Source: Trinickia diaoshuihuensis
Lineage (GTDB): Bacteria; Pseudomonadota; Gammaproteobacteria; Burkholderiales; Burkholderiaceae
Length of the DNA stretch: 64,000 nt
Reading direction: 5' to 3'
NCBI RefSeq assembly: GCF_003390925.1
Contig: NZ_QUBS01000090.1
Location: forward strand, 62,001 to 126,000
Part shown: positions 35,747 through 43,416 of the stretch, piece after piece
How positions within the stretch are numbered: the stretch's first letter is position 1
How the letters are laid out: every line of letters begins with the position of its first letter
Program-made: the position numbers and the translations under genes
Notes under the pieces: generated by a model
What the model was told of the DNA's origin: nothing
The model's database searches: none
Seen by the model: only the letters and a program-made list of their open reading frames with translations

Positions 35747-36878
35747 GCGCGTTCTCGCCGGCGAGCCCCCGGTCGTCGGCCTGGGCCGGCCGCGTATCGA
35801 CGTCGACCGTCACCGACAGACCCGGCAACAGCAATGCGCGCGTTTTCGGATCCGCATCCACGCGGATTCTCACCGGCACGCGTTGCACGATCTTCGTGAA
35901 ATTGCCGGTCGCATTCTCGGGCGGCAGGAGCGCGAATTGAGAACCGGTACCGGGCGCGAAGCTGTCGACGACGCCGTGCAGGTCGATGCCGCGCAGCGCA
36001 TCCACGTGCAGCGTCGCCCGTTGTCCCGGGCGCATGCCGCCTATTTGCGTTTCCTTGAAATTCGCCTCCAGATAGAAGCTTTGCACCGGCACGACGGAGA
36101 GCAGGCGCGTGCCGGGCTGTACGTATTGCCCCACCCGCACGGACCGGTCGCCGACCTTACCCGCCACCGAGCTGTAAAGCGTCGTATCGTTCACATCCAA
36201 TTGCGCTTGGCGCAAGCTCGCGCGCGCCGCTTCGAGCTGAGCGCGGGCTTGCGCGATCTGCGCCGTCGTGGCGTCCACTTGTGTCTGCGCGGAGCGCACG
36301 GCGGCCGCGTTGGCCTCGACCGTCGCACGCGCTTGATCGCGCGTACTAACCAAACTCGCGAGCCGCTCGCTCGTTTCGGCACCCGTCGCAGCGAGGGGTG
36401 CGTAGCGGCTCACATCGTCTTGCGCATGGCGCGCCGCGACACGCGCAACTTGTTCTTGCGCCTGCGCTTGCGCGACGCCCGCCTGCTGCTGCTTCAAATC
36501 GGCCTGCGCCCGGGCCAAGTCGGCCTCGCGCGCATCGACCGTGGCCTGTGCCTGGGCGAGCGATGCTTCGTACTGCCGAGTATCGAGCCGCACGAGCGGC
36601 GCGCCAGCCGCGATCGATTCGTTGTCGCGTATATAAACTTGGGTGACGTACCCGCTGATTTTCGGTGCGATGGTCACGCTATCCGCTTGCAGATAGGCAT
36701 CGTCGGTGCTTTCGATAAAGCGTCCGACTGTCCACCAGTGCGCGGTCCAGGCGATACCGGCTACGAGCGCGACGATCAGCACGCCGATAAGCCAAACGCG
36801 ACTACGCGCGCGTCGCGGGGCTCCCCCACCCTCTTGTTGCGTCTGGCCGCGTGGCCGCGCTTCCGTTGTCGTTGACAT
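35739..36878 (-). CDS. HlyD/EmrA-family membrane fusion protein
   Basis: 379 residues from the ATG at 36878 (MSTTTEARPRGQTQQEGGGA); a start at 36911 is less likely. A single membrane span at about 28-48 (VWLIGVLIVALVAGIAWTAH), barrel-sandwich lipoyl halves (AYLQADSVTIAPKISGYVTQ and LYSSVAGKVGDRSVRVGQYV), and between them a long Ala/Gln-rich coiled coil (about 110-215) that reaches across the periplasm. It links the EmrB-like pump to the outer-membrane channel. First gene of the operon, divergent from the TetR gene at 37001 and probably repressed by it. Confidence 0.96.
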   Translation of the reverse strand: MSTTTEARPRGQTQQEGGGAPRRARSRVWLIGVLIVALVAGIAWTAHWWTVGRFIESTDDAYLQADSVTIAPKISGYVTQVYIRDNESIAAGAPLVRLDTRQYEASLAQAQATVDAREADLARAQADLKQQQAGVAQAQAQEQVARVAARHAQDDVSRYAPLAATGAETSERLASLVSTRDQARATVEANAAAVRSAQTQVDATTAQIAQARAQLEAARASLRQAQLDVNDTTLYSSVAGKVGDRSVRVGQYVQPGTRLLSVVPVQSFYLEANFKETQIGGMRPGQRATLHVDALRGIDLHGVVDSFAPGTGSQFALLPPENATGNFTKIVQRVPVRIRVDADPKTRALLLPGLSVTVDVDTRPAQADDRGLAGENAHG

Positions 36879-36962
36879 GATTGCCGTGTCCCGCCCTGAA
36901 GAAAAAGTCATTTCGTCACAATTATTCCAGTTGGAAAAAATGTGTCAAGTGATATATTTCTG

Positions 36963-36982
36963 ACGGTCACCGCTGTAACCGT
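36963..36982. promoter_or_regulatory. 20-bp palindrome, probable TetR operator
   Basis: ACGGTCAC, spacer CGCT, GTAACCGT; seven of eight positions pair. It lies in the 122-bp gap between the divergent efflux operon and the TetR gene, 18 bases before the regulator's start and overlapping the expected promoter zone. The adjacent TATATT (36953-36958) could be a -10 box. This is the standard place and shape for self-regulating TetR control of an efflux operon. Confidence 0.7.
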
Positions 36983-37000
36983 TAGAAAGGAATCGACGTC

Positions 37001-37783
37001 ATGACTGAGACGAAGCGCCCCCGCCGCTCGACTGAAGGGGGCTATGCGCGCGGTGAGGAGACCCGCCTGCGCATCATCCAAGCCGCCATCGAACTGTTCG
37101 GCGAGCATGGATTCGTTGCGGCTTCGACGCGCGATATCGCGGCGAAAGCCGGCGTGAACGCGCCGGCGCTGCAGTACTACTTCGAGAACAAGGAAGGCGT
37201 TTATCGCGCCTGCGCGGAGCATCTCGCCGACGAAGCCTGGAAAAGGTTCGAACCGGTGGTTCGCCGTTCGACGCAAACGCTGGAATCGAGCGACGACGTG
37301 CCGGCGCTGATCGAGGCATTTATCGAGCTGCAGAACGTCATGATGGACAAAGCGCTCGAAACGTCGAAAGCGCCCACGCTGCGGCTGTTTTTTGTCCGGG
37401 AGCAAGGGGGACGAGAGCCGCCGATCGCCACCGAGATCATTCAGGAGCGCGTGCGGCGGCCGTTGATGGGCGTGGCCACTAAGCTCGTCTCGAAGATCTG
37501 CGGGATGCCCCCGGACGACCCGCTAACGATCATGCGCCTTCTATCGCTGCATGGTCAGTTCATGCTCTTTCACACGGCGCCGCGCAGCCTCTTGACGCTG
37601 TTCGGCTGGTCTACGCTCGATACGGAGAAAATCGAGTTCGTCAAAGAAGCGGTGTTCTCGAACACGCGCACCTTGCTAAGGATGTGGGCAGGCGAGCATG
37701 CCGCCGCACAAGCGGCCCGTAAAAAAAACACAAGCGCGCCGCCTCGGACCAAGCGTTCCAACCGCGCCAGTGCAAAGGGCTGA
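37001..37783 (+). CDS. TetR-family repressor of the efflux operon (CecR/YbiH-like)
   Basis: 260 residues, start ATG at 37001 with AAAGGA upstream. N-terminal helix-turn-helix at about 22-70: TRLRIIQAAIELFGEHGFVA, ASTRDIAAKAGVNAPALQYY, FENKEGVYRA. The ligand domain resembles the CecR/YbiH (DUF1956) type, with LRLFFVREQGGREPP and LLSLHGQFMLFHTAPRSLL. The C-terminal tail is very basic (RKKNTSAPPRTKRSNRASAKG region). Divergent from emrA-like with a palindrome between them, so it most likely represses the pump and its own gene. Confidence 0.93.
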   Translation: MTETKRPRRSTEGGYARGEETRLRIIQAAIELFGEHGFVAASTRDIAAKAGVNAPALQYYFENKEGVYRACAEHLADEAWKRFEPVVRRSTQTLESSDDVPALIEAFIELQNVMMDKALETSKAPTLRLFFVREQGGREPPIATEIIQERVRRPLMGVATKLVSKICGMPPDDPLTIMRLLSLHGQFMLFHTAPRSLLTLFGWSTLDTEKIEFVKEAVFSNTRTLLRMWAGEHAAAQAARKKNTSAPPRTKRSNRASAKG

Positions 37784-37837
37784 ATGATTCATTCGGGGAA
37801 AGTACCGCGCCTTTCCGCATGCTTGCTTGCACGACAA

Positions 37838-37939
37838 GGTGAGGGTTTGCGGGAGCGGGGGACCTGCTACGGTTCGAAGCACCGCCAGGCAGCGGTTCGC
37901 AGCTCGCGCAGCGGCGCCTGAGGTGAGGGTTTTCGGGAG
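37838..37939. repeat. Two 18-bp direct repeats 84 bp apart
   Basis: GGTGAGGGTTTGCGGGAG (37838-37855) and GGTGAGGGTTTTCGGGAG (37922-37939) differ at one position. Both lie in the ~205-base gap between the convergent TetR and nucleoside hydrolase genes. No gene is visible between them. Confidence 0.7.
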
Positions 37940-37989
37940 TATGCCGCCGGTAGCCGCGCGGCATGCTCTCACTCCCCACTCGCCCCCCC

Positions 37990-38949
37990 CTACTTCGCGC
38001 CTGTCAACGTGCGCGCATAGAGTTCAAGCATCCGCTTGCTATCCACCCCGACGCAGACCTCGCAGGCGGGGCGTCCGTCCCATGCCGGCGCGGGCGCCGC
38101 GAATCCGATCGGTTTTTGAATCGTGTGGCCGGCGGCAATCCCTTCGGTCAAGACGCGCACGGGTCCGCTGCGCGTCAAATATAGTTGCGGCGCGAGCAAA
38201 TAAGCGACGGCCGACGAATCGTGCACATAGATGCCTTCGAGCCCCGCGCTCGAACGGTGAAACGCTTCGTAGTCGCGCGAGACGTCCCAGACGAATCGTC
38301 CGTTCTCGCCGGCTTCGTCGCGCAGCTTCGCAAGGTAATCCGTCGTCATGATGGTGTTTTCGGTCACGTCCAAGCCGACGATCGCGACGGGCCAAGGCGC
38401 ACCGAACACGATATCGGCCGCATGCGGGTCGCCGGCCATGTTCGCCTCGGCGGCCGGCGATACATTGCCGTTCACGCCGTTCGTCCCGAACGCCCCGCCC
38501 ATGACCACCACTTGTTTGACGAGCCGCGCGATTTCCGGATCTTCTTCCAGTGCCACCGCCAGATTGGTCAAGGGCCCCACCGCGACAAGCACGACTTCGC
38601 CGGGATGCGCGCGAACGGTATCGATGATGAACCGATGCGCCGGACGCGCATCGAGCGCCGCTTGCCCTTTTGGCCCCAAGCCCGTATTGCCGAGGCCGTC
38701 GTCGCCGTGAATCCAGCCGATCGGCGCCGGCGCCTCGCGCTGCAACGGCGCCGCCGCGCCGCGCGCCACGGGGACGCCGGGCGCGAATCGTTCGACGAGA
38801 TACAGCGCATTGCGCGTCGTCGTCTCGATCGTCGCGTTGCCGAACACGCTCGTCACGCCGAGCAGTTCGATCTCGGGATGCAGCGCCTGGAACACGAGCG
38901 CCATCGAGTCGTCGACGCCGGGATCGGTATCGTAAATGACTTTATGCAT
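37990..38949 (-). CDS. Inosine-uridine preferring nucleoside hydrolase
   Basis: 319 residues from the ATG at 38949. The calcium-binding DTDPGVDD motif is at residues 7-14, with GNATIETTTRNALYLVERF, VGPLTNLAVALEEDPEIARL, VVMGGAFGTNGVNGNVSPAAE and the catalytic VHDSSAVAYLLAP region. Hydrolyses ribonucleosides to base and ribose. It is the third gene of the operon: only eight bases separate it from the cytidine deaminase stop. It resembles RihA/RihB in length. Confidence 0.95.
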   Translation of the reverse strand: MHKVIYDTDPGVDDSMALVFQALHPEIELLGVTSVFGNATIETTTRNALYLVERFAPGVPVARGAAAPLQREAPAPIGWIHGDDGLGNTGLGPKGQAALDARPAHRFIIDTVRAHPGEVVLVAVGPLTNLAVALEEDPEIARLVKQVVVMGGAFGTNGVNGNVSPAAEANMAGDPHAADIVFGAPWPVAIVGLDVTENTIMTTDYLAKLRDEAGENGRFVWDVSRDYEAFHRSSAGLEGIYVHDSSAVAYLLAPQLYLTRSGPVRVLTEGIAAGHTIQKPIGFAAPAPAWDGRPACEVCVGVDSKRMLELYARTLTGAK

Positions 38950-38957
38950 GGTCTGAC

Positions 38958-39347
38958 TCAAAGATAGAAGGCGTCGGGCAGTTGCTCGCGCGCCGTCGTG
39001 TCGCGCCGGTCGCCGCGCAAGTTGCCGAGCCTGATGTTCAGATCGGGGCCGCCCAGTTCGATGATGACCTGGCGGCACGCGCCGCACGGCGCGATCGGCC
39101 CATCGGTATCGCCGATCACGGCCAGCGCCGCGAATTCATCGCGCCGGCATCCGGCCGCGATGGCGCTAAAGAACGCCGTGCGCTCGGCGCAATTGCACAG
39201 ACCGTACGAGGCGTTTTCGACGTTGCAGCCCTCGAATACCTGCCCGTCCTTCGTCAGTAAGGCAGCGCCCACCTTGAATTTCGAATACGGCGCATAGGCT
39301 TTTTCACGCGCGGCCTTGGCTCTTTCGAGCAGATCATCCAATGTCAT
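38958..39347 (-). CDS. cdd: Cytidine deaminase
   Basis: 129 residues, the size of the homotetrameric (small) form. Zinc site: Cys53-Ala-Glu55 in CAERTAFF and Cys88/Cys91 in PCGACRQVI; substrate loop FKVGAALLTKDGQVFEGCN. Converts cytidine and deoxycytidine to uridine forms. It sits between the nucleoside transporter (42-bp gap) and the nucleoside hydrolase (8-bp gap), making a compact salvage operon that takes up, deaminates and cleaves pyrimidine nucleosides. Confidence 0.97.
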   Translation of the reverse strand: MTLDDLLERAKAAREKAYAPYSKFKVGAALLTKDGQVFEGCNVENASYGLCNCAERTAFFSAIAAGCRRDEFAALAVIGDTDGPIAPCGACRQVIIELGGPDLNIRLGNLRGDRRDTTAREQLPDAFYL

Positions 39348-39389
39348 GGCATTTCCCGTTCAAGCGCGCCGTTTTACGACGTTCGGCGC

Positions 39390-40667
39390 TCAATGGAATG
39401 TTAAAAACATACCGGCGATCGTCGCGCTCATCAAATTGGACAGCGTACCGGCCAGCACCACACGCAGTCCATAACGCGCCACTTCGGAACGGCGCTCCGG
39501 TGCGACGGCGCTGAAGCCGCCCGTCAGCACGGCGATCGATGCGAAGTTCGCGAAACCGCAGAGCGCGAACGAAACGATCGCAAGCGTGCGCGGCGTCAGC
39601 ACTTGCAGCCCCGCGGCGGCCACGCTCGCCGAATCCTTCAAATACGGCGAGAGCGAAGCGTACGCGACGAATTCATTGAGAATGATCTTTTGGCCAAGGA
39701 AATTCCCGGCGAGCATCGCTTCGTTCCACGGAACCCCGATCAAATACGCGAGCGGTGCGAAGACGCTGCCGAGAATCGACTGCATCGATACGTTCGGATG
39801 ACCGAACCATCCGCCGATGCCGCCGACCAAACCGTTTAGGAGTGCGATCAACCCGACGAACGCGATCAGCATCGCGCCGACCATGACCGCGATCTTGAGC
39901 CCCACCGCCGCGCCGGAACTCGCGGCCTCGATGACGTTCGCCGGACGGCGCTCGTCGAAGCTCAAATGCTCGAGGCGAACGCGGCTCGGTTCCGTCGTCG
40001 GATGAATGATTTTTGCGAATAGCAACCCGCCCGGCACCGCCATGAACGAGGCGGCCAGCAGATACTCGATCCTCACCCCGAGTCCGGCGTAACCCGCGAG
40101 CACGGAGCCGGCGACGGCGGCCATCCCGCTCGACATGACGGCAAACAGTTCGGCCCCCGTCATGTCGCGGGCGAACGGCTTGACGACGGCCGGCATCTCG
40201 CTTTGACCCAGAAAGATAGTCGTGACCGCCGAGAACGATTCGAGCTTCGACACCCCGAGCAGCCGCTGAAACAGCGTGCCGAGGACGATGACGATCCAAC
40301 GCATCACCCCGAGGTAGTACAACACCGAGATCAGCGCGGTGACGAAGATGATCGCGGGCAGCACGCGCACGGCGAACACGAACCCGCCGTCGCCGAACAA
40401 CGCAAACATTTTGGATTGAACGAGGCCGCCGAATAAGAATTCGATCCCGGCATTGCCATAGTCCAAAACGTGGTTGACGCCTGCCGCCATGTTGGCCAGC
40501 ACGACTTTACCGAACGGTACGAACAGCACGAACGCGCCGATTGCGACCTGCGCGAGCAAGGCCATGATCACGGTACGCGGCCGGATTGCTCGGCGATTCG
40601 TGGAAAACGCGAATGCAATCGCCAATAGGACGGCCATACCCAAGAGGTTTCGAGCGATCGAAGCCAT
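39390..40667 (-). CDS. Concentrative nucleoside transporter (NupC/CNT family)
   Basis: 425 residues with about ten membrane or re-entrant segments. Family motifs GQSEMPAVVKPFARDMTGAE, VMSSGMAAVAGSVLAGYAGL, LAASFMAVPGGLLFAKIIHP and the C-terminal LTPRTLAIVSFALCGFANFA with SIAVLTGGFSAVAPERRSEV. It imports nucleosides with protons or sodium. Start ATG at 40667 with GGAGAG upstream. First gene of the nucleoside operon; a long palindrome lies 59 bp upstream. Confidence 0.96.
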   Translation of the reverse strand: MASIARNLLGMAVLLAIAFAFSTNRRAIRPRTVIMALLAQVAIGAFVLFVPFGKVVLANMAAGVNHVLDYGNAGIEFLFGGLVQSKMFALFGDGGFVFAVRVLPAIIFVTALISVLYYLGVMRWIVIVLGTLFQRLLGVSKLESFSAVTTIFLGQSEMPAVVKPFARDMTGAELFAVMSSGMAAVAGSVLAGYAGLGVRIEYLLAASFMAVPGGLLFAKIIHPTTEPSRVRLEHLSFDERRPANVIEAASSGAAVGLKIAVMVGAMLIAFVGLIALLNGLVGGIGGWFGHPNVSMQSILGSVFAPLAYLIGVPWNEAMLAGNFLGQKIILNEFVAYASLSPYLKDSASVAAAGLQVLTPRTLAIVSFALCGFANFASIAVLTGGFSAVAPERRSEVARYGLRVVLAGTLSNLMSATIAGMFLTFH

Positions 40668-40725
40668 GTCTCTCCGGATTTTGAATTGTTGTGGATGGCT
40701 GCGATGCTAAACGAAACCGTAGGCG

Positions 40726-40753
40726 AACGAAAAGCAAAAGCGTGCTTTTCGTT
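40726..40753. promoter_or_regulatory. 11-bp perfect inverted repeat upstream of the nucleoside operon
   Basis: AACGAAAAGCA (40726-40736), six-base spacer, TGCTTTTCGTT (40743-40753). It lies 58 bases upstream of the transporter start and 39 bases behind the H-NS stop. Position and shape fit an operator for a nucleoside-responsive repressor, or alternatively the 3' hairpin of the H-NS transcript. Confidence 0.6.
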
Positions 40754-40792
40754 CTGCCCGGCCGGCGCGAACGCGCCAGGCGCTGCTGAGTA

Positions 40793-41080
40793 CTACTGAA
40801 TGAGGAATTTCTCCCGCCGCTTGCCGAGCCATGCGGGAGCGCGCCCGCGTCCGCTCCAGGTGGCGCCCGTCTTCGGATCGCGGTACTTCGGCGGCAGAGC
40901 GCCCGTCTTGCGCGATGCGGTGCGTTTGCTCGAAAAACCGAGCTCCTCGGCGGTAATGCCATATTCCGCGATCTGCTCCTTGATTTGATCGATCGTAGCG
41001 GAAAGCTCTTTTTGTCGAGCCGTTTCCATTTGCGCTTGCACTTTTGCCAGTTGCTCGGTCAACTGCCTATACGTCGCCAT
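40793..41080 (-). CDS. H-NS family histone-like protein
   Basis: 95 residues from the ATG at 41080. Residues 1-45 form the oligomerising coiled coil (TYRQLTEQLAKVQAQMETAR), and the C-terminus is the DNA-binding domain with YRDPKTGATWSGRGRAPAWL, including the RGR core that enters the AT-rich minor groove. Such proteins silence horizontally acquired and A/T-rich DNA. The upstream frame to 41230 adds nothing conserved. Confidence 0.96.
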   Translation of the reverse strand: MATYRQLTEQLAKVQAQMETARQKELSATIDQIKEQIAEYGITAEELGFSSKRTASRKTGALPPKYRDPKTGATWSGRGRAPAWLGKRREKFLIQ

Positions 41081-41236
41081 AGAAAATCGCCTCCTTGTTG
41101 ATTGACGGTAAACGCTTCTCTGACTACCCGTTCGTGCAAAAGTGCAATCGCGGGGACCCGCTCGCCTACTTACGCAGCAAACCATGGACCTTGCTCGACG
41201 CGTCGTTGCCGCGCCTCCTGTCCAAGGCATGCCGGC

Positions 41237-41515
41237 TCATTTGCGCTTGCAAGCAAACAGTAATTTATGCGATCCCTCGACATCCGATTGGTCGAGGATA
41301 TCGATATCGCCGTTGCAAATGGCGCGCGCATGCTCGGTGCAGTTGTCCCATGCGCTGCTCGCCGAACATTGGACAACCGTGGTGGGTCGCCCGTCGCTCG
41401 TAAAGAGCGGCGCGCTCGAGCCGCATCCCGCGAGCGTCGCGGCGCATGCCGACGCCGCCGCGATCGCGCGCGCCATCGCGCCCATGCGCGAATGAAAGAA
41501 AGACATACCCTTCAT
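41237..41515 (-). CDS. Small cysteine-containing lipoprotein
   Basis: 92 residues from the ATG at 41515 (GGAG nine bases upstream) with a second possible start three codons on. Lipobox LAGC at about residue 31 after a hydrophobic stretch (MARAIAAASACAAT). The mature part holds cysteines in VVQCSASSAWDNCTEHARAIC and a final LLFACKRK, a pattern I recall from Burkholderia hypothetical lipoproteins. Function unknown. It precedes H-NS on the same strand with 156 bp between. Confidence 0.75.
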   Translation of the reverse strand: MKGMSFFHSRMGAMARAIAAASACAATLAGCGSSAPLFTSDGRPTTVVQCSASSAWDNCTEHARAICNGDIDILDQSDVEGSHKLLFACKRK

Positions 41516-41626
41516 TGAACGAACTCCTTTGGCCTAACGTTCTTTTTCGAATGGCCGAGTATGCCACGGCATAGCGGCGGGCCGGCGATCGTTATAGCCG
41601 CTTAAGCCGCAATGGGCCAAGATCGT

Positions 41627-43084
41627 TCAAATATCGATCCCCAAGGCGGCTATCTTTTTATAAAGCGTGGCGCGCCCCATCCCGATACGCGCAGCCGCCT
41701 CGGCCACGCGCCCGCCGGTTTCGCGCAGCGCATCGGCGAGAAAACGACGTTCGAATTCGGCCATCGCCTGCCCATACGATTGCGCTTGCACGGCGGCATT
41801 CGATCCGGGCTGCGTCGTCTCTTCGCTGCCGCCCGCGATCGGCAGCGTGCCCGCGCCGATGAAAGGCGCAAGCATCGCGGCATCGATACGCTCCGCATCC
41901 GAAAGCATGACCACGCGCTCCAGTGCGTTTCTCAACTCGCGCACATTCCCCGGCCAATCGTACGCAGCCAGTAGACGCCGCGCATCGTCCCGCAATTCGA
42001 AGTGCCGTCCATGCCCTCCCCGCCCCGGTGCGCTGAGCTCCTCGAGGATCGCATAGGCCAATGCTTCGATATCGGCGCGCCGCTCGCGCAACGGCGGCGC
42101 ATGAATCGTCAGCACATTGAGCCGGTAAAAGAGATCCGCGCGAAAGCGTCCCGCGGCGACGAGCGCCGGCAGATCCGCCGACGTGGCGGCCACGATACGC
42201 ACGTCGGTCCGCACGATGCGATTCGAGCCGAGCGGTTCGAACTCCTGATCTTGCAAGACACGCAACAGCTTGCCTTGCAATTGCAGCGGCATATCGCCGA
42301 TCTCGTCGAGAAAGAGCGTGCCCCCGTGCGCGAGCTCGAACTTGCCGGCCCGGCCGCGACGCTCCGCTCCCGTATAGGCGCCGGGGGCGGCACCGAAAAA
42401 CTCGACCTCCAGCAGCGTCTCCGGAATCGCGGCGACGTTGACGATCACGAGCGGGCCGCTCGCGCGCGGCGACGTGCCGTGAATCGCATGCGCAAGCAAT
42501 TCCTTTCCCGTACCGGTCTCGCCGAGCAGCAGCACCGGCGAATCGACGCTCGCGGCGCGGCGCGCCTGGCGCTTCACCTCCAGGCTGGCCGCGCTCGTGC
42601 CGACGAAGCTGGCCAACGTGTATTTGGCCCGCCGCGCCTGCGCCAACGATTGCCGCGCGGCAATCAGTTCTGCTTGCACGCGCGAGTAATGCGAAAAGAG
42701 CGGCGTCAGCGATTTCATTTCATCGAAGAGCGCGAAGCCGACCGCGCCGACCGTCTTTCCGGTTTCATCTTCGAGCGGCAAGCGCGTGACGACGAGCGGC
42801 TCCCGGCCGTTTTCGAGCACGTCGAGCAAGATCGGCTTGCCCGTTTGCACCACTTCGCGCATGAGGCTGTTCGGAATGACCGCCTCGCAGTCGAGGCCGA
42901 TGGCCTGACGCGTATCGGTAAAGCCGAAACGCGCGGCGTAGCGCTCGCTGATCCAAACGATCCGGGCATCCGAATCGACGATCAGCGTGCCTTCGCTGAA
43001 ATTCTCGAATGCCTTGAATAGCGAATTCATGGCGCGGCGCACGATCGCGCTGTAATCGGCCGGTACGCCGATGGGGTCGCTCAT
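41627..43084 (-). CDS. Sigma-54 dependent activator (PAS, AAA+, Fis-type HTH)
   Basis: 485 residues. A PAS sensor occupies ~20-135 ([20 protein letters not shown]), then the AAA+ domain at ~160-400 with Walker A GETGTGKE (about 190), the sigma-54 contact loop [10 protein letters not shown] (GAFTGA with Tyr, about 235), Walker [13 protein letters not shown] and the R-finger region. The C-terminal Fis-type helix-turn-helix reads [20 protein letters not shown]. It is divergent from a GntP-family permease that carries a -24/-12 promoter, its likely target. Confidence 0.95.
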   Translation of the reverse strand: MSDPIGVPADYSAIVRRAMNSLFKAFENFSEGTLIVDSDARIVWISERYAARFGFTDTRQAIGLDCEAVIPNSLMREVVQTGKPILLDVLENGREPLVVTRLPLEDETGKTVGAVGFALFDEMKSLTPLFSHYSRVQAELIAARQSLAQARRAKYTLASFVGTSAASLEVKRQARRAASVDSPVLLLGETGTGKELLAHAIHGTSPRASGPLVIVNVAAIPETLLEVEFFGAAPGAYTGAERRGRAGKFELAHGGTLFLDEIGDMPLQLQGKLLRVLQDQEFEPLGSNRIVRTDVRIVAATSADLPALVAAGRFRADLFYRLNVLTIHAPPLRERRADIEALAYAILEELSAPGRGGHGRHFELRDDARRLLAAYDWPGNVRELRNALERVVMLSDAERIDAAMLAPFIGAGTLPIAGGSEETTQPGSNAAVQAQSYGQAMAEFERRFLADALRETGGRVAEAAARIGMGRATLYKKIAALGIDI

Positions 43085-43337
43085 TTACGATTGCGTCTCC
43101 AGGTTGGGCCCGCGCTCGGGTGATCGGGCGAGATTCTCTAATTGGCGACAGCATATCTCAGAATAGAGACAGCGCCGTTATTGGCCTCGGACCGGGCGCA
43201 TATCGTCGAGAAGTCGGATCGCGCCGCCGTTTGGATGATGCCGTGCGTCTCCGCTCGGAGACCGGCTCGATCTGAATAGAACCGGTTTAACCGCAAGGCC
43301 TGGCCCAACCGCGCCGGGAACGAGCGGCGATAAGCCA

Positions 43338-43354
43338 TGGCACGGAACCTGCAA
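43338..43354 (+). promoter_or_regulatory. Sigma-54 (-24/-12) promoter of the GntP-family permease
   Basis: TGGCACGGAACCTGCAA matches the consensus TGGCACG-N4-TTGCA except for C in place of the first T. The invariant GG (43339-43340) and GC (43351-43352) are ten bases apart, as required. It ends 62 bases before the permease start at 43417. The activator gene next to it contains the sigma-54 contact loop. Short inverted sequences at 43130-43138 (GAGATTCTC) and 43156-43169 (TCTC-N6-GAGA) may be activator sites, but that is weak. Confidence 0.85.
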
Positions 43355-43416
43355 TGTGCGCTGCCTGCATTTTTCCGTGCGGCAACCCGCACTCACGATC
43401 AAAAATTGGAGACCCG

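Noticed and set aside
43356-43416. Upstream start for the permease at 43354
   Set aside because: The -12 element of the sigma-54 promoter overlaps that start, so translation must begin downstream at 43417.
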